Shown here piece after piece: positions 12,401 to 20,370 of a DNA stretch of 64,000 bases. Origin of the DNA: Dactylosporangium roseum (lineage in GTDB: Bacteria; Actinomycetota; Actinomycetes; Mycobacteriales; Micromonosporaceae). The first letter of the stretch is position 1. The number at the start of each line of letters is the position of its first letter. The notes beneath the pieces were generated by a model, which did no database searches, had not been told where the DNA came from, and worked only from the letters and a program-made list of their open reading frames with translations. The stretch covers positions 3,029,001 through 3,093,000 of the forward strand of contig NZ_CP073721.1 in the NCBI RefSeq assembly GCF_025264685.1. The letters are read 5' to 3'. The translations under genes were made by a program, and so were the position numbers.

Positions 12401-15400
12401 CCAGCCTGTCCGAGGGAGCCGGCCTGGTGCTCCTGGAACGGCTGTCCGACGCGCGGCGCCACGGCCACGAGGTGCTGGCGGTGATCCGGGGGTCGGCGGT
12501 CAACCAGGACGGCGCGAGCAACGGGCTGACCGCGCCCAACGGCGTGGCCCAGGAGCGCGTGATCCGGGCCGCGCTGGCGACGGCTGGGATACGCGCCGCC
12601 GACGTGGACGTCGTCGAGGCGCACGGCACCGGGACCACCCTCGGTGATCCCATCGAGGCGGGGGCACTGCTGGCGGCGTACGGCGAAGACCGGCCCACCG
12701 ACCGCCCGCTGTGGCTGGGATCGATCAAGTCCAACCTCGGCCACACGCAAGCGGCCGCCGGCGTCGCCGGAGTGATCAAGATGGTGACGGCCATGCGGAA
12801 CGGGATCCTCCCGCCCACGCTGCACGCGGACGAACCGTCACCACACGTCGACTGGTCGTCCGGAGCACTGCGCCTGCTGACCCGACCGGAGCCGTGGACC
12901 GGCGCGGGTCGTCCTCGGCGCGCCGGCATCTCCTCCTTCGGTGCGTCCGGGACGAACGCGCACCTCATCGTGGAAGCGGCTGCGGCGGAACCGATCGTGC
13001 CGGTCGGCGAGCCGGTCGGTGAGCCCGTCGGCGCGGTCCCGTGGGTGGTGTCGGCGCGGACCGAACCCGCGCTGCGCGCACAGCTACGGCGGCTGCGCGA
13101 GTTCGCCGCCGCCGATGCCACGCTTTCGCCCCTCGACGTGGGCTGGTCGCTGTGCACGACGCGGCAGTCGTTCGAACGTCGCGTCGCGGTCATGGGCCGG
13201 TCACGGGAGGAACTGCTGACCGAGCTGGAAGCTGCTGTACCGGCGGCGCCGGTCGCGGACGGACAGGTGTGGCTGTTCAGCGGTCAGGGCAGCCAGCGCA
13301 TGGGGATGGGCACGGGGCTCTACGAGCGGTTCCCCGTGTTCGCCGCGGCGTTCGACGAGGTGTGCGGCCTGCTCGACCCGTACCTGGAACAGGGTCTGGC
13401 CGCTGTCGTCCGCGCCGGGCCCATCGACCACACCACCTTTGCGCAGAGCGGGCTTTTCGCGTTCCAGGTCGCACTGGCACGGCTGCTCGCCGCCATGGGC
13501 CTGGCCCCGCGCGCGGTCGTCGGCCACTCCGTCGGCGAGATCGCGGCCGCGCACGTCGCCGGTGTGCTCGACCTCCCCGATGCCTGCCGGCTGGTGGCCG
13601 CTCGCGCCACCTTGATGGGAAGGCTGCCGGCGGGCGGTGCGATGGTCGCGATCCAGGCGGACCCGGCCGAACTGGCCGACACCCTGCCGGAGACGGTGAG
13701 CATCGCGGCGCTCAACACCCCCGGTAGCACGGTCGTATCGGGCCCCGAGGACTTGGTGGCCCGGGTAGCGGAGCACTGGGCAGCCCATGGACGCAAGACG
13801 AGGCGGCTGGTGGTCAGCCACGCCTTCCACTCGGTGCTGATGGAGCCGATGCTGGCTGATTTCGCCGCCGCCATCGACGGCCTCACCTTCCGTGCGCCCG
13901 CCATACCGTTCGTCAGCACGCTGACCGGACAGACGGCTGACGCGCTGATCACGACGCCCGGCTACTGGGTGCGGCAGGTTCGCGAGCCCGTCCGCTTCCA
14001 CGCCGCCGTCAGACACGCCGCGGCCGGCCGCACCTCCGGCCGGGCCGATGTCTTCCTCGAGATCGGTCCCGCTCCCATGCTGGCAACCGCCGCGCGGCAC
14101 ATCCTCGACGATGTGCCGACCGTGGCCGCGCTCGACCCCGGCCAGCCGGACGACCTCGCGTTCGGCAAGGCCCTCGCACTGCTGCACGGTGCCGGCATCT
14201 CCGTCGACTGGACCGCGTGGTTCCCGGCCGATCCCGCGCCCCGCTCCGTCGACCTGCCCACCTATGCCTTCCAGCACCGACGGTTCTGGCTGGACGGCAA
14301 CGCCTCGCACGGCGTGGACACCGTGGTGGAACGGGCGGACGGCGGCCATCTCCTCAGCGGCGCGATCACCGCGGCGAGCGGCGGCTGGCCGGCCGAGCAT
14401 GTCATCGGTGGCGTGACCCTGCTGCCGGGCACGGCGCTGCTCGGGTGGGCGCTGCGCGCGGCGGACGAGACTGGCAGCACCCGGGTGGAAGAGCTGAACC
14501 TGGAGGCGCCCCTGCTCCTTCCGCCGTCGGGTGCGCTGCCGGTGCAAGTGGTGGTCTCGCCGCCGGATGACGCCCTCCGACGGGAACTGCACATCTATTC
14601 GCGGCAGGACGACGAGTGGCTGCGCCACGCTTCCGGCACGCTGACCGCCGAGCCGGTTCCCAGCAGTGCGCCCGCCGGTGGCCAGTGGCCGCCGGCCGAC
14701 GCGGTACCGCTGGACGTGTCCGGCCTGTACGCGGATGCCGCCGCGGCCGGATACGCGTACGGGCCGTCGTTTCAGGGGCTTCGCGCCGCCTGGAGGCACG
14801 GCGATGACCTGCTGGCCGAGGTGGTGCTGCCCGAGACCGCGGGCGAAGCGCCCGGCCACCAGTTGCACCCGGCGTTGCTGGACGCGGCGCTGCACCCGCT
14901 GCTCGTCGACCAACGGCAAAGCGGCGAGCTGTGGCTGCCGTTCTCGTGGAACGGCGTGACGCTGCACGCGGTCGACGCGACCGCGGTCCGCGTCCGGCTG
15001 TCGGGCAACGGCGCGCGGGTGCGGCTCACGATCGCTGACACCGGCGGCGCGCCGGTACTGACGGCCGACTCGGTTCACCTGCGCCGGGCCGACCCCGAAC
15101 GCTTCCGGGGTGCCGTGCCCGGCCTGTTCGTCGTGGAGTGGGTGCCGGTTTCGGATCCGGTTGGGGTTGGTGTTGATGATGTGGTGGTGGTTGAGGTGGG
15201 GGTGGTGGGTGAGGCGTTGGGGGTGGTGCGGGGTTGGTTGGGGGGTTCGGATGGTCGGGGGTTGGTGTTGGTGACTCGTGGGGCGGTGGGTGGGGTTCCG
15301 GATCCGGATGGGGCGGCGGTGTGGGGTTTGGTGCGGTGTGCGCAGTTGGAGCATCCGGGTCGGTTTTGGTTGGTGGATTTGGAGGTGGGGGTTGATGTTG

Positions 15401-17790
15401 GTGTGGTGGCGGGGTGTGTGGTGGAGCCGCAGGTGGTGGTGCGTGGTGGTCGGGTGTTGGTGCCGCGTCTGGTGCGTGGTGGTGGGTGTGGGGAGTTGGT
15501 GGGTGGGGTGGGGGAGCGGGCGTGGCGGTTGGGGGTGGGGGGTGGTGGGTCGTTGGAGGATGTGTTGGTGGTGGGTTGTCCGGAGGTGTTGGGGCCGTTG
15601 GGGAGTGGGGAGGTGCGGATTGATGTGCGGGCGGCTGGTGTGAATTTTCGGGATGTGTTGGTTGGTTTGGGTGTGGTGTCGGGGGTTGGTGGGATTGGTG
15701 GTGAGGGTGCTGGGGTGGTGGTTGAGGTTGGGTCGGGGGTTTCGGGGTTGGTGGTTGGTGATCGGGTGATGGGGTTGTTTGGTGGGGCGTTTGGTCCGGT
15801 GGTGGTGGCGGATGCGCGGTCGGTGGTTGTGGTGCCGGAGGGTTGGGGTTTTCGGGAGGCTGCGGGTGTTGTGGTGGCGTTTTTGACGGCGTGGTATGGG
15901 TTGGTGGAGTTGGCGGGTGTGCGGGCGGGGGAGTCGGTGTTGGTGCATGCGGCGACGGGTGGTGTGGGTCGGGCGGCGGTGCAGGTGGCGCGGTTGTTGG
16001 GGGCGACGGTGTTTGCTACGGCGAGTCCTGGTAAGCAGGGGTTGTTGGTGGAGATGGGGTTTGATGAGGCGCATCGTGCGTCGTCGCGGGATGTGGGGTT
16101 TGCGGCGAAGTTCGGTTCGGTGGATGTGGTGTTGAATTGTTTGGCGGGGGAGTTGACGGATGCGTCGTTGGGGTTGTTGGGGGATGGTGGGCGGTTTGTG
16201 GAGTTGGGGAAGACGGATATTCGTGTTGATCCGGGGGTGTGGTATCGGGCGTTTGATTTGATGGGTGATGTGGCGCCGGAGCGGGTTGCGTCGATGTTGG
16301 GGTTGTTGCGGGAGTTGTTTGTTGCTGGGCGGTTGCGGGCGTTGCCTGTGCAGGCGTGGCCGTTGGGGCGGGTGCGTGAGGTGTTGCGGTTGATGAGTCA
16401 GGCTCGGCATGTGGGGAAGGTGGTGTTGGATGTTCCGGCGGTGTTTGATCCTGAGGGTACGGTGTTGATTACGGGTGGTACTGGTGTGTTGGGTGGGTTG
16501 GTGGCTGGGCATGTGGTTGAGGTGTGGGGGGCGCGGCATGTGGTGTTGGTGAGTCGTCGTGGTTTGGGGGCGCCGGGTGCTGTGGAGTTGGTGGGTCGGT
16601 TGGGGGGTCGGGTGCGGGTGGTGGCGGCGGATGTGGGTGATGTGGGTGCGGTGCGTGCTGTGGTGGCGGGGGTTGATCCGGGGCATCCGTTGACGGGTGT
16701 GGTTCATGCGGCTGGTGTTGTTGATGATGGTTTGGTTGCGGGGTTGACGGCGGAGCGGTTGGCTGCGGTGTGGCGGCCGAAGGTGGATGGTGTGGTGGCG
16801 TTGCATGCGGCGACGGTGGGACAGCGGTTGAGCTTCTTCACGGTGTTCTCCTCCGCGGCCGCCACCTCGGGCAGCCCCGGGCAGGCCAACTACGCCGCCG
16901 CCAACGCCTACTGCGACGCCCTGATGGTCCGGCGCCGCGCGGCCGGTTTGCCGGGTCAGTCCATCGGGTGGGGGTTGTGGCAGTCGGTCAGCGGCATCAC
17001 CGGCGGGCTGAGTGACACCGACCGCCACCGGATGCGCACGAGCGGGATGACCCCGCTGAGCGACGAGCAGGGGTTGGCCCTGTTCGACGCCGCAATCAGC
17101 CACGGCGCGGCGCACCTGGTCGCGGCCGACCTCGACCTGGCCGCGTTGGCGGTCACGCCCGCCGAGGCCGTGCCCGAGTTGCTGCGGGAGCTCGCTACCG
17201 GCAATGTCCGCCGACCGGCCACCGCAACCGCGCAAACGCGGCCGGGAGACCTTGCGGCGCAACTCGCCGGCATGGACGCGGCGGAGCGGCAGAGCGCCCT
17301 GCTCGACGTCGTCCGCACCCAGGCCGCCACCGTCTTGGGGCACGCCGACCTCGACGCGGTACGCCCCGAGACCAACTTCAAGGACATGGGTTTCGACTCG
17401 CTCACCGCGGTCGAGCTCCGCAACCGGCTCTCGGCGGTAACCGGCCTGCGCCTTCCCGCGGCCATGGTGTTCGACTACCCGGACCCCGTGGCCCTGGCCG
17501 GTCACCTCGACAGCCGGCTGTCCCCTGAGATCCCGGCGACGCCGGCGGCCGTCGCCTTCGACTCGGTCCTCGAGGAACTGGCCAAACTCGAAGGCATGTT
17601 GACCGCGCTCCCCGGTCATGGCCTGGACCCGAGAGCGGTCGAAGCCCGGCTCGAGGCTCTGCTGGGAAGCTGGAAGGCGGCCCACCGTCACCAGGACGGT
17701 GGCAACGTCGCCGAGCGGCTGGAAACGGCAAACGCCGATCAGGTGCTCGAGTTCATCGACAGCGAACTGGGGGTCGCAAGGCCGGAGTGA
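6463..17790 (+). CDS. Modular type I polyketide synthase, two modules: KS-AT-DH-KR-ACP and KS-AT-DH-ER-KR-ACP
   Basis: The N-terminus MSSTEDRLRQYLKRV is a typical docking coiled coil, and a G-rich ribosome site at about 6447-6460 favours ATG 6463. An in-frame ATG at 6445, overlapping the previous stop, would add six residues. Module A: KS 6564-7830, AT 8155-9010 (YASH, methylmalonyl), DH 9234-10040 (H-x3-G-x4-P intact), KR 10600-11170 (LDD, B-type), ACP 11440-11640, no ER. Module B: KS 11702-12980, AT 13267-14110 (GHSVGE and HAFH, malonyl), DH 14310-15100, ER 15500-16420, KR 16440-17000 (VDD), ACP 17310-17510. The end (17520-17787) is a docking segment and there is no thioesterase. Expected output is a 2-methyl enoyl unit followed by a saturated two-carbon unit. 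The ER-KR part of module B has an extreme G/T-rich codon bias unlike the rest of the gene. Confidence 0.97.
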   Translation: MSSTEDRLRQYLKRVTIDLGEAQERLRMMESRQAEPVAVIGMACRFPGAVASPEDLWDVVASGRDVIGEFPADRGWDLEALYHPDPEHPGTCYTRAGGFLDGADEFDAAFFGISPREAAAMEPQQRHLLETAWEALERAGIDPSSLNGTPTGVFVGAGLPGFGTPHTDEEAEGYLLTGNALSVLSGRIAYALGLEGAAVTVDTACSSSLVAIHLASQSLRQGESSLALAGGVTVMATPGGFTEFSRQRGLAPDGRCKSFAAAADGTAFSEGAGLLVLERLSDARRNGHQVWAVVRGSAVNQDGASNGLTAPNGPSQQRVIRAALAGAGLSASEVDAVEAHGTGTTLGDPIEADVLLATYGQGRPEDRPLWLGSVKSNIGHTQGAAGVAGVIKMVMALRNGLLPATLHVDAPSPHVDWSAGDVRLLTEPRNWPETGRPRRAGVSAFGMSGTNAHLILEQAPAPAPGPAPVAMPVVSWTLSARSPAALRAQARRLADRVAVQPGPNPADTGWSLLKTRAVLDHRAVAVGEDLQPMVEALRALADGQPHPGLVAPGVSAITGHPGPVLIFPGQGAQWIGMGAELLGASPVFAARAAECERALAPYVDWSLTEVLRGGGDALARVDVVQPVLWAVMVSLAAVWAEYGVRPAAVVGHSQGEIAAACVAGALTLDDAAKTVALRSRALRRLSGHGAMASIGADEHRTAQLVGESSDVAVAALNGPSATVVTGLPGPVAATVAAAQEQGLRARMIEVDYASHGPQVDQISDEVAQALAGIAAVGAEVVFYSAVTGRREDGAGLDAGYWMANLRQPVRFSAAVHALLADGYRVFIEASPHPMLIQGVEECADQAGVRVAALPTLRRDHGDLAQVARAVAQAFTAGVDVDWSRWYPLEPGPRVVDLPTYAFQRQRFPLSGGRRAADPVALGLTASDHPVLVAAVQPAGTDRRLLTGRISRQVFPWLADHEVAGHPLVPGAALVEWALRAADESGCAAVEELVLHAPTMLPLSGGLSVQVTVGEPDDDGRRDVDVYCRDGDGDWLRQASGTLGQAVVGQAEVEPESQWPPPGAEPISREALYERAAEAGYRYGPAFQGVHALWRRGHDLFAEVRLPEAAGRTRGFGVHPALLDAALHPLLLLAGPADRGPALPFSWNDVSLRAGAATSVRVTLSSLKNNRAFRLSGTDPAGAPVFDVGRVTVRPADTRDMAAVSGSARGLFALEWTAGQPARPGPGRDWLDLDAATASLNAGTAAPSIVVARVATAGTGRVDPARGLEAAGQALALLQRWLADDRLADARLVVLTEGAVAVADPDPAGAAVWGLVRSAQVEHPGRFLLIDSEPGTSVEAAVGLCDPAEPQLAIRQGAPLVPRLRRIKPTAETGSSVDLDPAGTVLIVGGTGVLGGAVAEHLVRSRRAGRLLLASRQGTDAPAAAELVPRLTALGADVEVAALDVTDPAAVSDLIGGISPAHPLTAVIHAAGQLDDGVITSLTPAKLARTWAAKAAGAANLHAATAHLPVRMFVVFSSAAALLGSPGQSGYAAANAFCDALAACRRAAGPPALSLAWGLWADSSGMTAALDGTDLSRMRRGGITPLSRDRALTLFEAAVRSDRPYALAAALDPRPISGDVPAVLRGLAGPGRPVAAADAAPADHLVRLAPDRRRDVLTELVRTRVAAVLGHASPDGIGAEATFKELGLDSLTAVELRNHLAGATGLRLPATLVFDHPTPQALGAHLASRFERRGGAATPARTTARPDEPVAIISMACRYPGGVASPEDLWRLVSAAEDAIGAFPADRGWDLGGLYHPDPDHPRTTYVRHGGFLEEPMDFDAGFFGVSPREALATDPQQRLLLEVAWELLERARIVPATLKGTPTGVYTGVMYHDYGGGAANRDARLEGYGWLAGSGSMLSGRTAFTFGFEGPAVTVDTACSSSLVAIHLAGQALRQGECDLALAGGVTVMATPDAFVDFARQRGLAGDGRCKAFAATADGTSLSEGAGLVLLERLSDARRHGHEVLAVIRGSAVNQDGASNGLTAPNGVAQERVIRAALATAGIRAADVDVVEAHGTGTTLGDPIEAGALLAAYGEDRPTDRPLWLGSIKSNLGHTQAAAGVAGVIKMVTAMRNGILPPTLHADEPSPHVDWSSGALRLLTRPEPWTGAGRPRRAGISSFGASGTNAHLIVEAAAAEPIVPVGEPVGEPVGAVPWVVSARTEPALRAQLRRLREFAAADATLSPLDVGWSLCTTRQSFERRVAVMGRSREELLTELEAAVPAAPVADGQVWLFSGQGSQRMGMGTGLYERFPVFAAAFDEVCGLLDPYLEQGLAAVVRAGPIDHTTFAQSGLFAFQVALARLLAAMGLAPRAVVGHSVGEIAAAHVAGVLDLPDACRLVAARATLMGRLPAGGAMVAIQADPAELADTLPETVSIAALNTPGSTVVSGPEDLVARVAEHWAAHGRKTRRLVVSHAFHSVLMEPMLADFAAAIDGLTFRAPAIPFVSTLTGQTADALITTPGYWVRQVREPVRFHAAVRHAAAGRTSGRADVFLEIGPAPMLATAARHILDDVPTVAALDPGQPDDLAFGKALALLHGAGISVDWTAWFPADPAPRSVDLPTYAFQHRRFWLDGNASHGVDTVVERADGGHLLSGAITAASGGWPAEHVIGGVTLLPGTALLGWALRAADETGSTRVEELNLEAPLLLPPSGALPVQVVVSPPDDALRRELHIYSRQDDEWLRHASGTLTAEPVPSSAPAGGQWPPADAVPLDVSGLYADAAAAGYAYGPSFQGLRAAWRHGDDLLAEVVLPETAGEAPGHQLHPALLDAALHPLLVDQRQSGELWLPFSWNGVTLHAVDATAVRVRLSGNGARVRLTIADTGGAPVLTADSVHLRRADPERFRGAVPGLFVVEWVPVSDPVGVGVDDVVVVEVGVVGEALGVVRGWLGGSDGRGLVLVTRGAVGGVPDPDGAAVWGLVRCAQLEHPGRFWLVDLEVGVDVGVVAGCVVEPQVVVRGGRVLVPRLVRGGGCGELVGGVGERAWRLGVGGGGSLEDVLVVGCPEVLGPLGSGEVRIDVRAAGVNFRDVLVGLGVVSGVGGIGGEGAGVVVEVGSGVSGLVVGDRVMGLFGGAFGPVVVADARSVVVVPEGWGFREAAGVVVAFLTAWYGLVELAGVRAGESVLVHAATGGVGRAAVQVARLLGATVFATASPGKQGLLVEMGFDEAHRASSRDVGFAAKFGSVDVVLNCLAGELTDASLGLLGDGGRFVELGKTDIRVDPGVWYRAFDLMGDVAPERVASMLGLLRELFVAGRLRALPVQAWPLGRVREVLRLMSQARHVGKVVLDVPAVFDPEGTVLITGGTGVLGGLVAGHVVEVWGARHVVLVSRRGLGAPGAVELVGRLGGRVRVVAADVGDVGAVRAVVAGVDPGHPLTGVVHAAGVVDDGLVAGLTAERLAAVWRPKVDGVVALHAATVGQRLSFFTVFSSAAATSGSPGQANYAAANAYCDALMVRRRAAGLPGQSIGWGLWQSVSGITGGLSDTDRHRMRTSGMTPLSDEQGLALFDAAISHGAAHLVAADLDLAALAVTPAEAVPELLRELATGNVRRPATATAQTRPGDLAAQLAGMDAAERQSALLDVVRTQAATVLGHADLDAVRPETNFKDMGFDSLTAVELRNRLSAVTGLRLPAAMVFDYPDPVALAGHLDSRLSPEIPATPAAVAFDSVLEELAKLEGMLTALPGHGLDPRAVEARLEALLGSWKAAHRHQDGGNVAERLETANADQVLEFIDSELGVARPE

Positions 17791-17805
17791 CCTCGGCCCC
17801 GCGCC

Positions 17806-19209
17806 CTACTCCAGGTTGGCGATCGCCAGCTCATCCGGGCGCAACGGAGCCTGGAGGAGCTCCGGCAGCTCCTTGGCCTGCTGCATCAGCAGCAGGAAGC
17901 GGCTCGCACCGAGTTCGACCTGGGAGACGCTCATGCTGGCCACATCCGTCGCCACATCGGACACCGCCTGTGAACGTATCGACTTGCGGGCGATGAGCTC
18001 CGCGAACTGGTGTGTGTAGGACACTTCCTGGTTGAGCCTCGGGTCGGTGGATTCGTTGCGGCAGCCGACGTACTCCAGGTCCTTGGAGGTCGCCATGATC
18101 CAGGGGTCGTCGACGACCGCACTGATGGCCTGCTGCGTCCGGTGCGCCGCGCCGGGACCGAGATCGCCCTCGGTGAGCCACTTGTCCAACACCACCGCGC
18201 CACGGGCGGCGGCGCTCATCCCGTGCCCGTGGATCGGGTTGAATGCCGCAAGCGAGTCGCCGACGATGATCAGGCCGTCGGGCCACCGGTTGAGCCGCTC
18301 GGGATACAGCCGCCGGTTGGCCCCGATGTGTGAGACGAAAACGTCGGTCAGGGGTTCGACCGAGCCGATGAGCCGGGCGAGGAGCGGATCGGGGAGCGAC
18401 TGCGCACAGGGCAGGAAGCTTTCGCTGCGGGTCGGCAGTTTCCCGCCGCGGGTGCACGAGAGGGTCGCCATCCAGCGGCCGCCTTCCTGCGGGAAGAGCA
18501 CGCCGAAGCGGCCTGGCTGGCCCGTCCGGTGATCGGCGGCGACGTTGACCGCGGGAAACCCGCCGGTCGCGCCGGGGGGCGCCACGAACTCCCTTGTGGA
18601 GTAGGCGATCCCCGCGTCGACGATGTCCACCTCGACGGGCGGCAGGCCGAGCGCCGACAACCATCGTCGCAGGCCCGATCGCCGCCCGGTGGCGTCGACC
18701 ACCAGGTCCGCCTCGAGGGTCTCCCGCGTGCCGTTCTCGAGGCTGTACACCTCGACGCCGGAAACCCTGACGCTGTCGCCGACCAGAGCGACGGCCTCCG
18801 TCCGCTGCCGCAGCCGGATCCGATCGCTGGTCAGGACCCGGTCGCGGACCACCCGGTCGAGCAGCGGGCGGCCGCACATGATGGCGAACTGCCGTGCCGG
18901 AAAGCGGTGTTGCCACCCATGAGCGGTCAGCGTCACCACGTCTTTCTGGAAGCCGACCCGGCGTCCGCCCGCGCCCAGTACCCGGTCGATCACGCCCGGC
19001 AGCAGACCTTCGACAAGGCGGGCGCCGCCCGACCAGAGCACATGGACGTGGCGCCCCTGCGGCAGACCCTTGCGATGCGCGGGATGGTCGGGCAGCGTGT
19101 CGCGCTCCACCACCGTGACGGAGTCGAGATGACGGGCGAGTACGTGCGCAACTAGCATGCCGGTCCAGCTCGCGCCGAGCACAATGCCGTGTCGGGGTGC
19201 TCCGGTCAC
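17806..19209 (-). CDS. FAD-dependent monooxygenase, polyether-epoxidase type
   Basis: The protein has 467 residues. It shows the FAD-binding Rossmann start GIVLGASWTG at its N-terminus, the VVDATGR motif in the middle, and GDSLAAFNPIHGHGMS towards the end, the second FAD-contact motif of the p-hydroxybenzoate hydroxylase fold. The FNPxxGxGMS form resembles the Lsd18/MonCI group, which epoxidises polyene chains in ionophore pathways, so olefin epoxidation or hydroxylation of the polyketide is the most likely job. That is inferred from motifs only. It starts at GTG 19209, overlapping the stop of the upstream thioesterase by four bases (GTGA), so the two are translationally coupled. It converges on the PKS gene with only 15 bases between stops. 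No epoxide hydrolase lies nearby. A plain hydroxylase or a halogenase relative cannot be excluded. Confidence 0.85.
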   Translation of the reverse strand: MTGAPRHGIVLGASWTGMLVAHVLARHLDSVTVVERDTLPDHPAHRKGLPQGRHVHVLWSGGARLVEGLLPGVIDRVLGAGGRRVGFQKDVVTLTAHGWQHRFPARQFAIMCGRPLLDRVVRDRVLTSDRIRLRQRTEAVALVGDSVRVSGVEVYSLENGTRETLEADLVVDATGRRSGLRRWLSALGLPPVEVDIVDAGIAYSTREFVAPPGATGGFPAVNVAADHRTGQPGRFGVLFPQEGGRWMATLSCTRGGKLPTRSESFLPCAQSLPDPLLARLIGSVEPLTDVFVSHIGANRRLYPERLNRWPDGLIIVGDSLAAFNPIHGHGMSAAARGAVVLDKWLTEGDLGPGAAHRTQQAISAVVDDPWIMATSKDLEYVGCRNESTDPRLNQEVSYTHQFAELIARKSIRSQAVSDVATDVASMSVSQVELGASRFLLLMQQAKELPELLQAPLRPDELAIANLE

Positions 19210-19973
19210 GTTTGGCGTCCCTCCGCGTCGTGCAGTGACAGGTCCTTGGCAATGAGGTGGACGACTTCGTGGCCGCGGTCGATCAGGTAGAAATGACCGC
19301 CCGGGAGCACCCGCAGGTCGAAGGACGCGGTGCTGTGCCGGTGCCAGGCCTTTGCCTCGTCAACGGTCACCCTGGAGTCCTCCCCGCCGATGACGGCGGT
19401 GATCGGGGCCCGCAGCGGCCGCGTGTCACTGGGCCGATAGGTTTCGATCGCCCGATAGTCGTTCTTGATCGCGGGCAAGATCATCTCCAGCGCTTCGGGA
19501 TCCGCGAGCAGACCCGAGTTCGTCCCGCTGAGCTGCCTCAGCTCTGCGATCAGGGCCTGATCGGTCTGCTGGTGCAGCGTTTCCTCCCGGTGGCACGACG
19601 GCGCCCGCCGACCCGAGACGTACAGCCGGGCCAGCGGGGCGGCGCCGGCGTCTTCCAGGCGCACCGCCACCTCATAGGCGAGTATCGCTCCCATGCTGTG
19701 CCCGAAGAAGGCCAGCGACCGGTCGGCCAGTGGGCGTACCACATGGAAAATGGCGTCCGCCAGCTCCTGAATGCTGGCGGCGCCGGGCTCGGTACGGCGA
19801 TCCTGGCGTCCCGGATATTGGATGGCCGCGACGTTGATGGCCGGCGTCAATGCCGCCGACACCGGGAAGTAAAAGCTGGCGGAGCCGCCGGCGTGCGGAA
19901 AGCAGATGAGCTGCATCCTGCTTCCCGGTGCCGGATGGTAACGGCGGATCCACAGGTCCGGGTCCGAGGCCAT
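19206..19973 (-). CDS. Type II thioesterase (editing)
   Basis: This 255-residue alpha/beta hydrolase has FPHAGGSASFY near the N-terminus, the nucleophile elbow GHSMG around residue 90 and the late GGHFYL histidine motif. These are the hallmarks of stand-alone TEII enzymes that remove stalled or wrongly primed acyl groups from carrier proteins. It starts at ATG 19971-19973 without a clear ribosome-binding site and is coupled to the downstream monooxygenase. A perfect 10-base palindrome (ACCGTACGGT) sits about 16 bases upstream of the start, a likely regulator site. A second TEII of the same type occurs at 32830-33582, so each may serve a different assembly line. Confidence 0.93.
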   Translation of the reverse strand: MASDPDLWIRRYHPAPGSRMQLICFPHAGGSASFYFPVSAALTPAINVAAIQYPGRQDRRTEPGAASIQELADAIFHVVRPLADRSLAFFGHSMGAILAYEVAVRLEDAGAAPLARLYVSGRRAPSCHREETLHQQTDQALIAELRQLSGTNSGLLADPEALEMILPAIKNDYRAIETYRPSDTRPLRAPITAVIGGEDSRVTVDEAKAWHRHSTASFDLRVLPGGHFYLIDRGHEVVHLIAKDLSLHDAEGRQT

Positions 19974-19988
19974 ACGGATATTGATGCG

Positions 19989-19998
19989 ACCGTACGGT
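19989..19998. promoter_or_regulatory. Palindrome ACCGTACGGT upstream of thioesterase start
   Basis: This is a perfect 10-base inverted repeat ending about 16 bases before the leftward start codon at 19973. The position fits an operator for a dimeric repressor or activator. The binding protein is unknown. Confidence 0.35.
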
Positions 19999-20304
19999 AA
20001 GGCGAGGCTAAAGTGGCAGCTCAGGCCGTGCGTATCGCCCGGCTGCGGCAGCCGGTTGATGATCGTTTGGATTTGTGTGGATCAAACGACCGGTGGCCGG
20101 GCCACCGCGGGCCGCACGCTGCGGTGCAACGCCGAAACCAATTCAATAAGTTTGGGAAGTTCTCCAGGATGCTGAACACGGTGTCGTCCCGGCGTCAAGA
20201 TTCTTATAGACGCTGATTGATCCTGTGGAATGCACGACGTAGGCTGCCTGTACTGAAGTCCTCTCCAAGTGACTACACACGACAGTTGCGACTTGGTTCG
20301 TCAT

Positions 20305-20314
20305 TGATCGATCA
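20305..20314. promoter_or_regulatory. Palindrome TGATCGATCA upstream of the LAL regulator
   Basis: This is a perfect 10-base inverted repeat about 57 bases before the regulator's ATG, in the likely promoter region. It may be a binding site or chance. Confidence 0.25.
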
Positions 20315-20370
20315 TCTCGGGACACGGCAGATAAGGGCCGCTTCGCGGCTGTACTGGGGGCGAGACTGCC

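Larger units (their letters stand above)
19974..20370. other. Divergent intergenic region between thioesterase and LAL regulator
   Basis: The 397 bases carry no convincing gene; short open frames here have poor codon structure and the stretch is visibly more AT-rich than its neighbours. It should contain the promoters of the leftward thioesterase/monooxygenase pair and of the rightward regulator. Two perfect 10-base palindromes lie in it, at 19989-19998 and 20305-20314. I could not fix a -35/-10 pair with confidence. Confidence 0.7.

Noticed and set aside
15133..16835. Sequencing or assembly artefact
   Set aside because: The block keeps one open frame with intact ER and KR motifs over 1.7 kb, so it is real coding DNA with odd composition.
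13201..17691. Long minus-strand frame opposite the second PKS gene
   Set aside because: Its repetitive His/Thr/Arg composition mirrors the G/T-rich sense codons; it is a by-product of the skewed block, not a gene.
17780..17798. Hairpin across the stop of the second PKS gene
   Set aside because: GGCCG and CGGCC can pair, but the stem has a bulge and is short; too weak to call a terminator.
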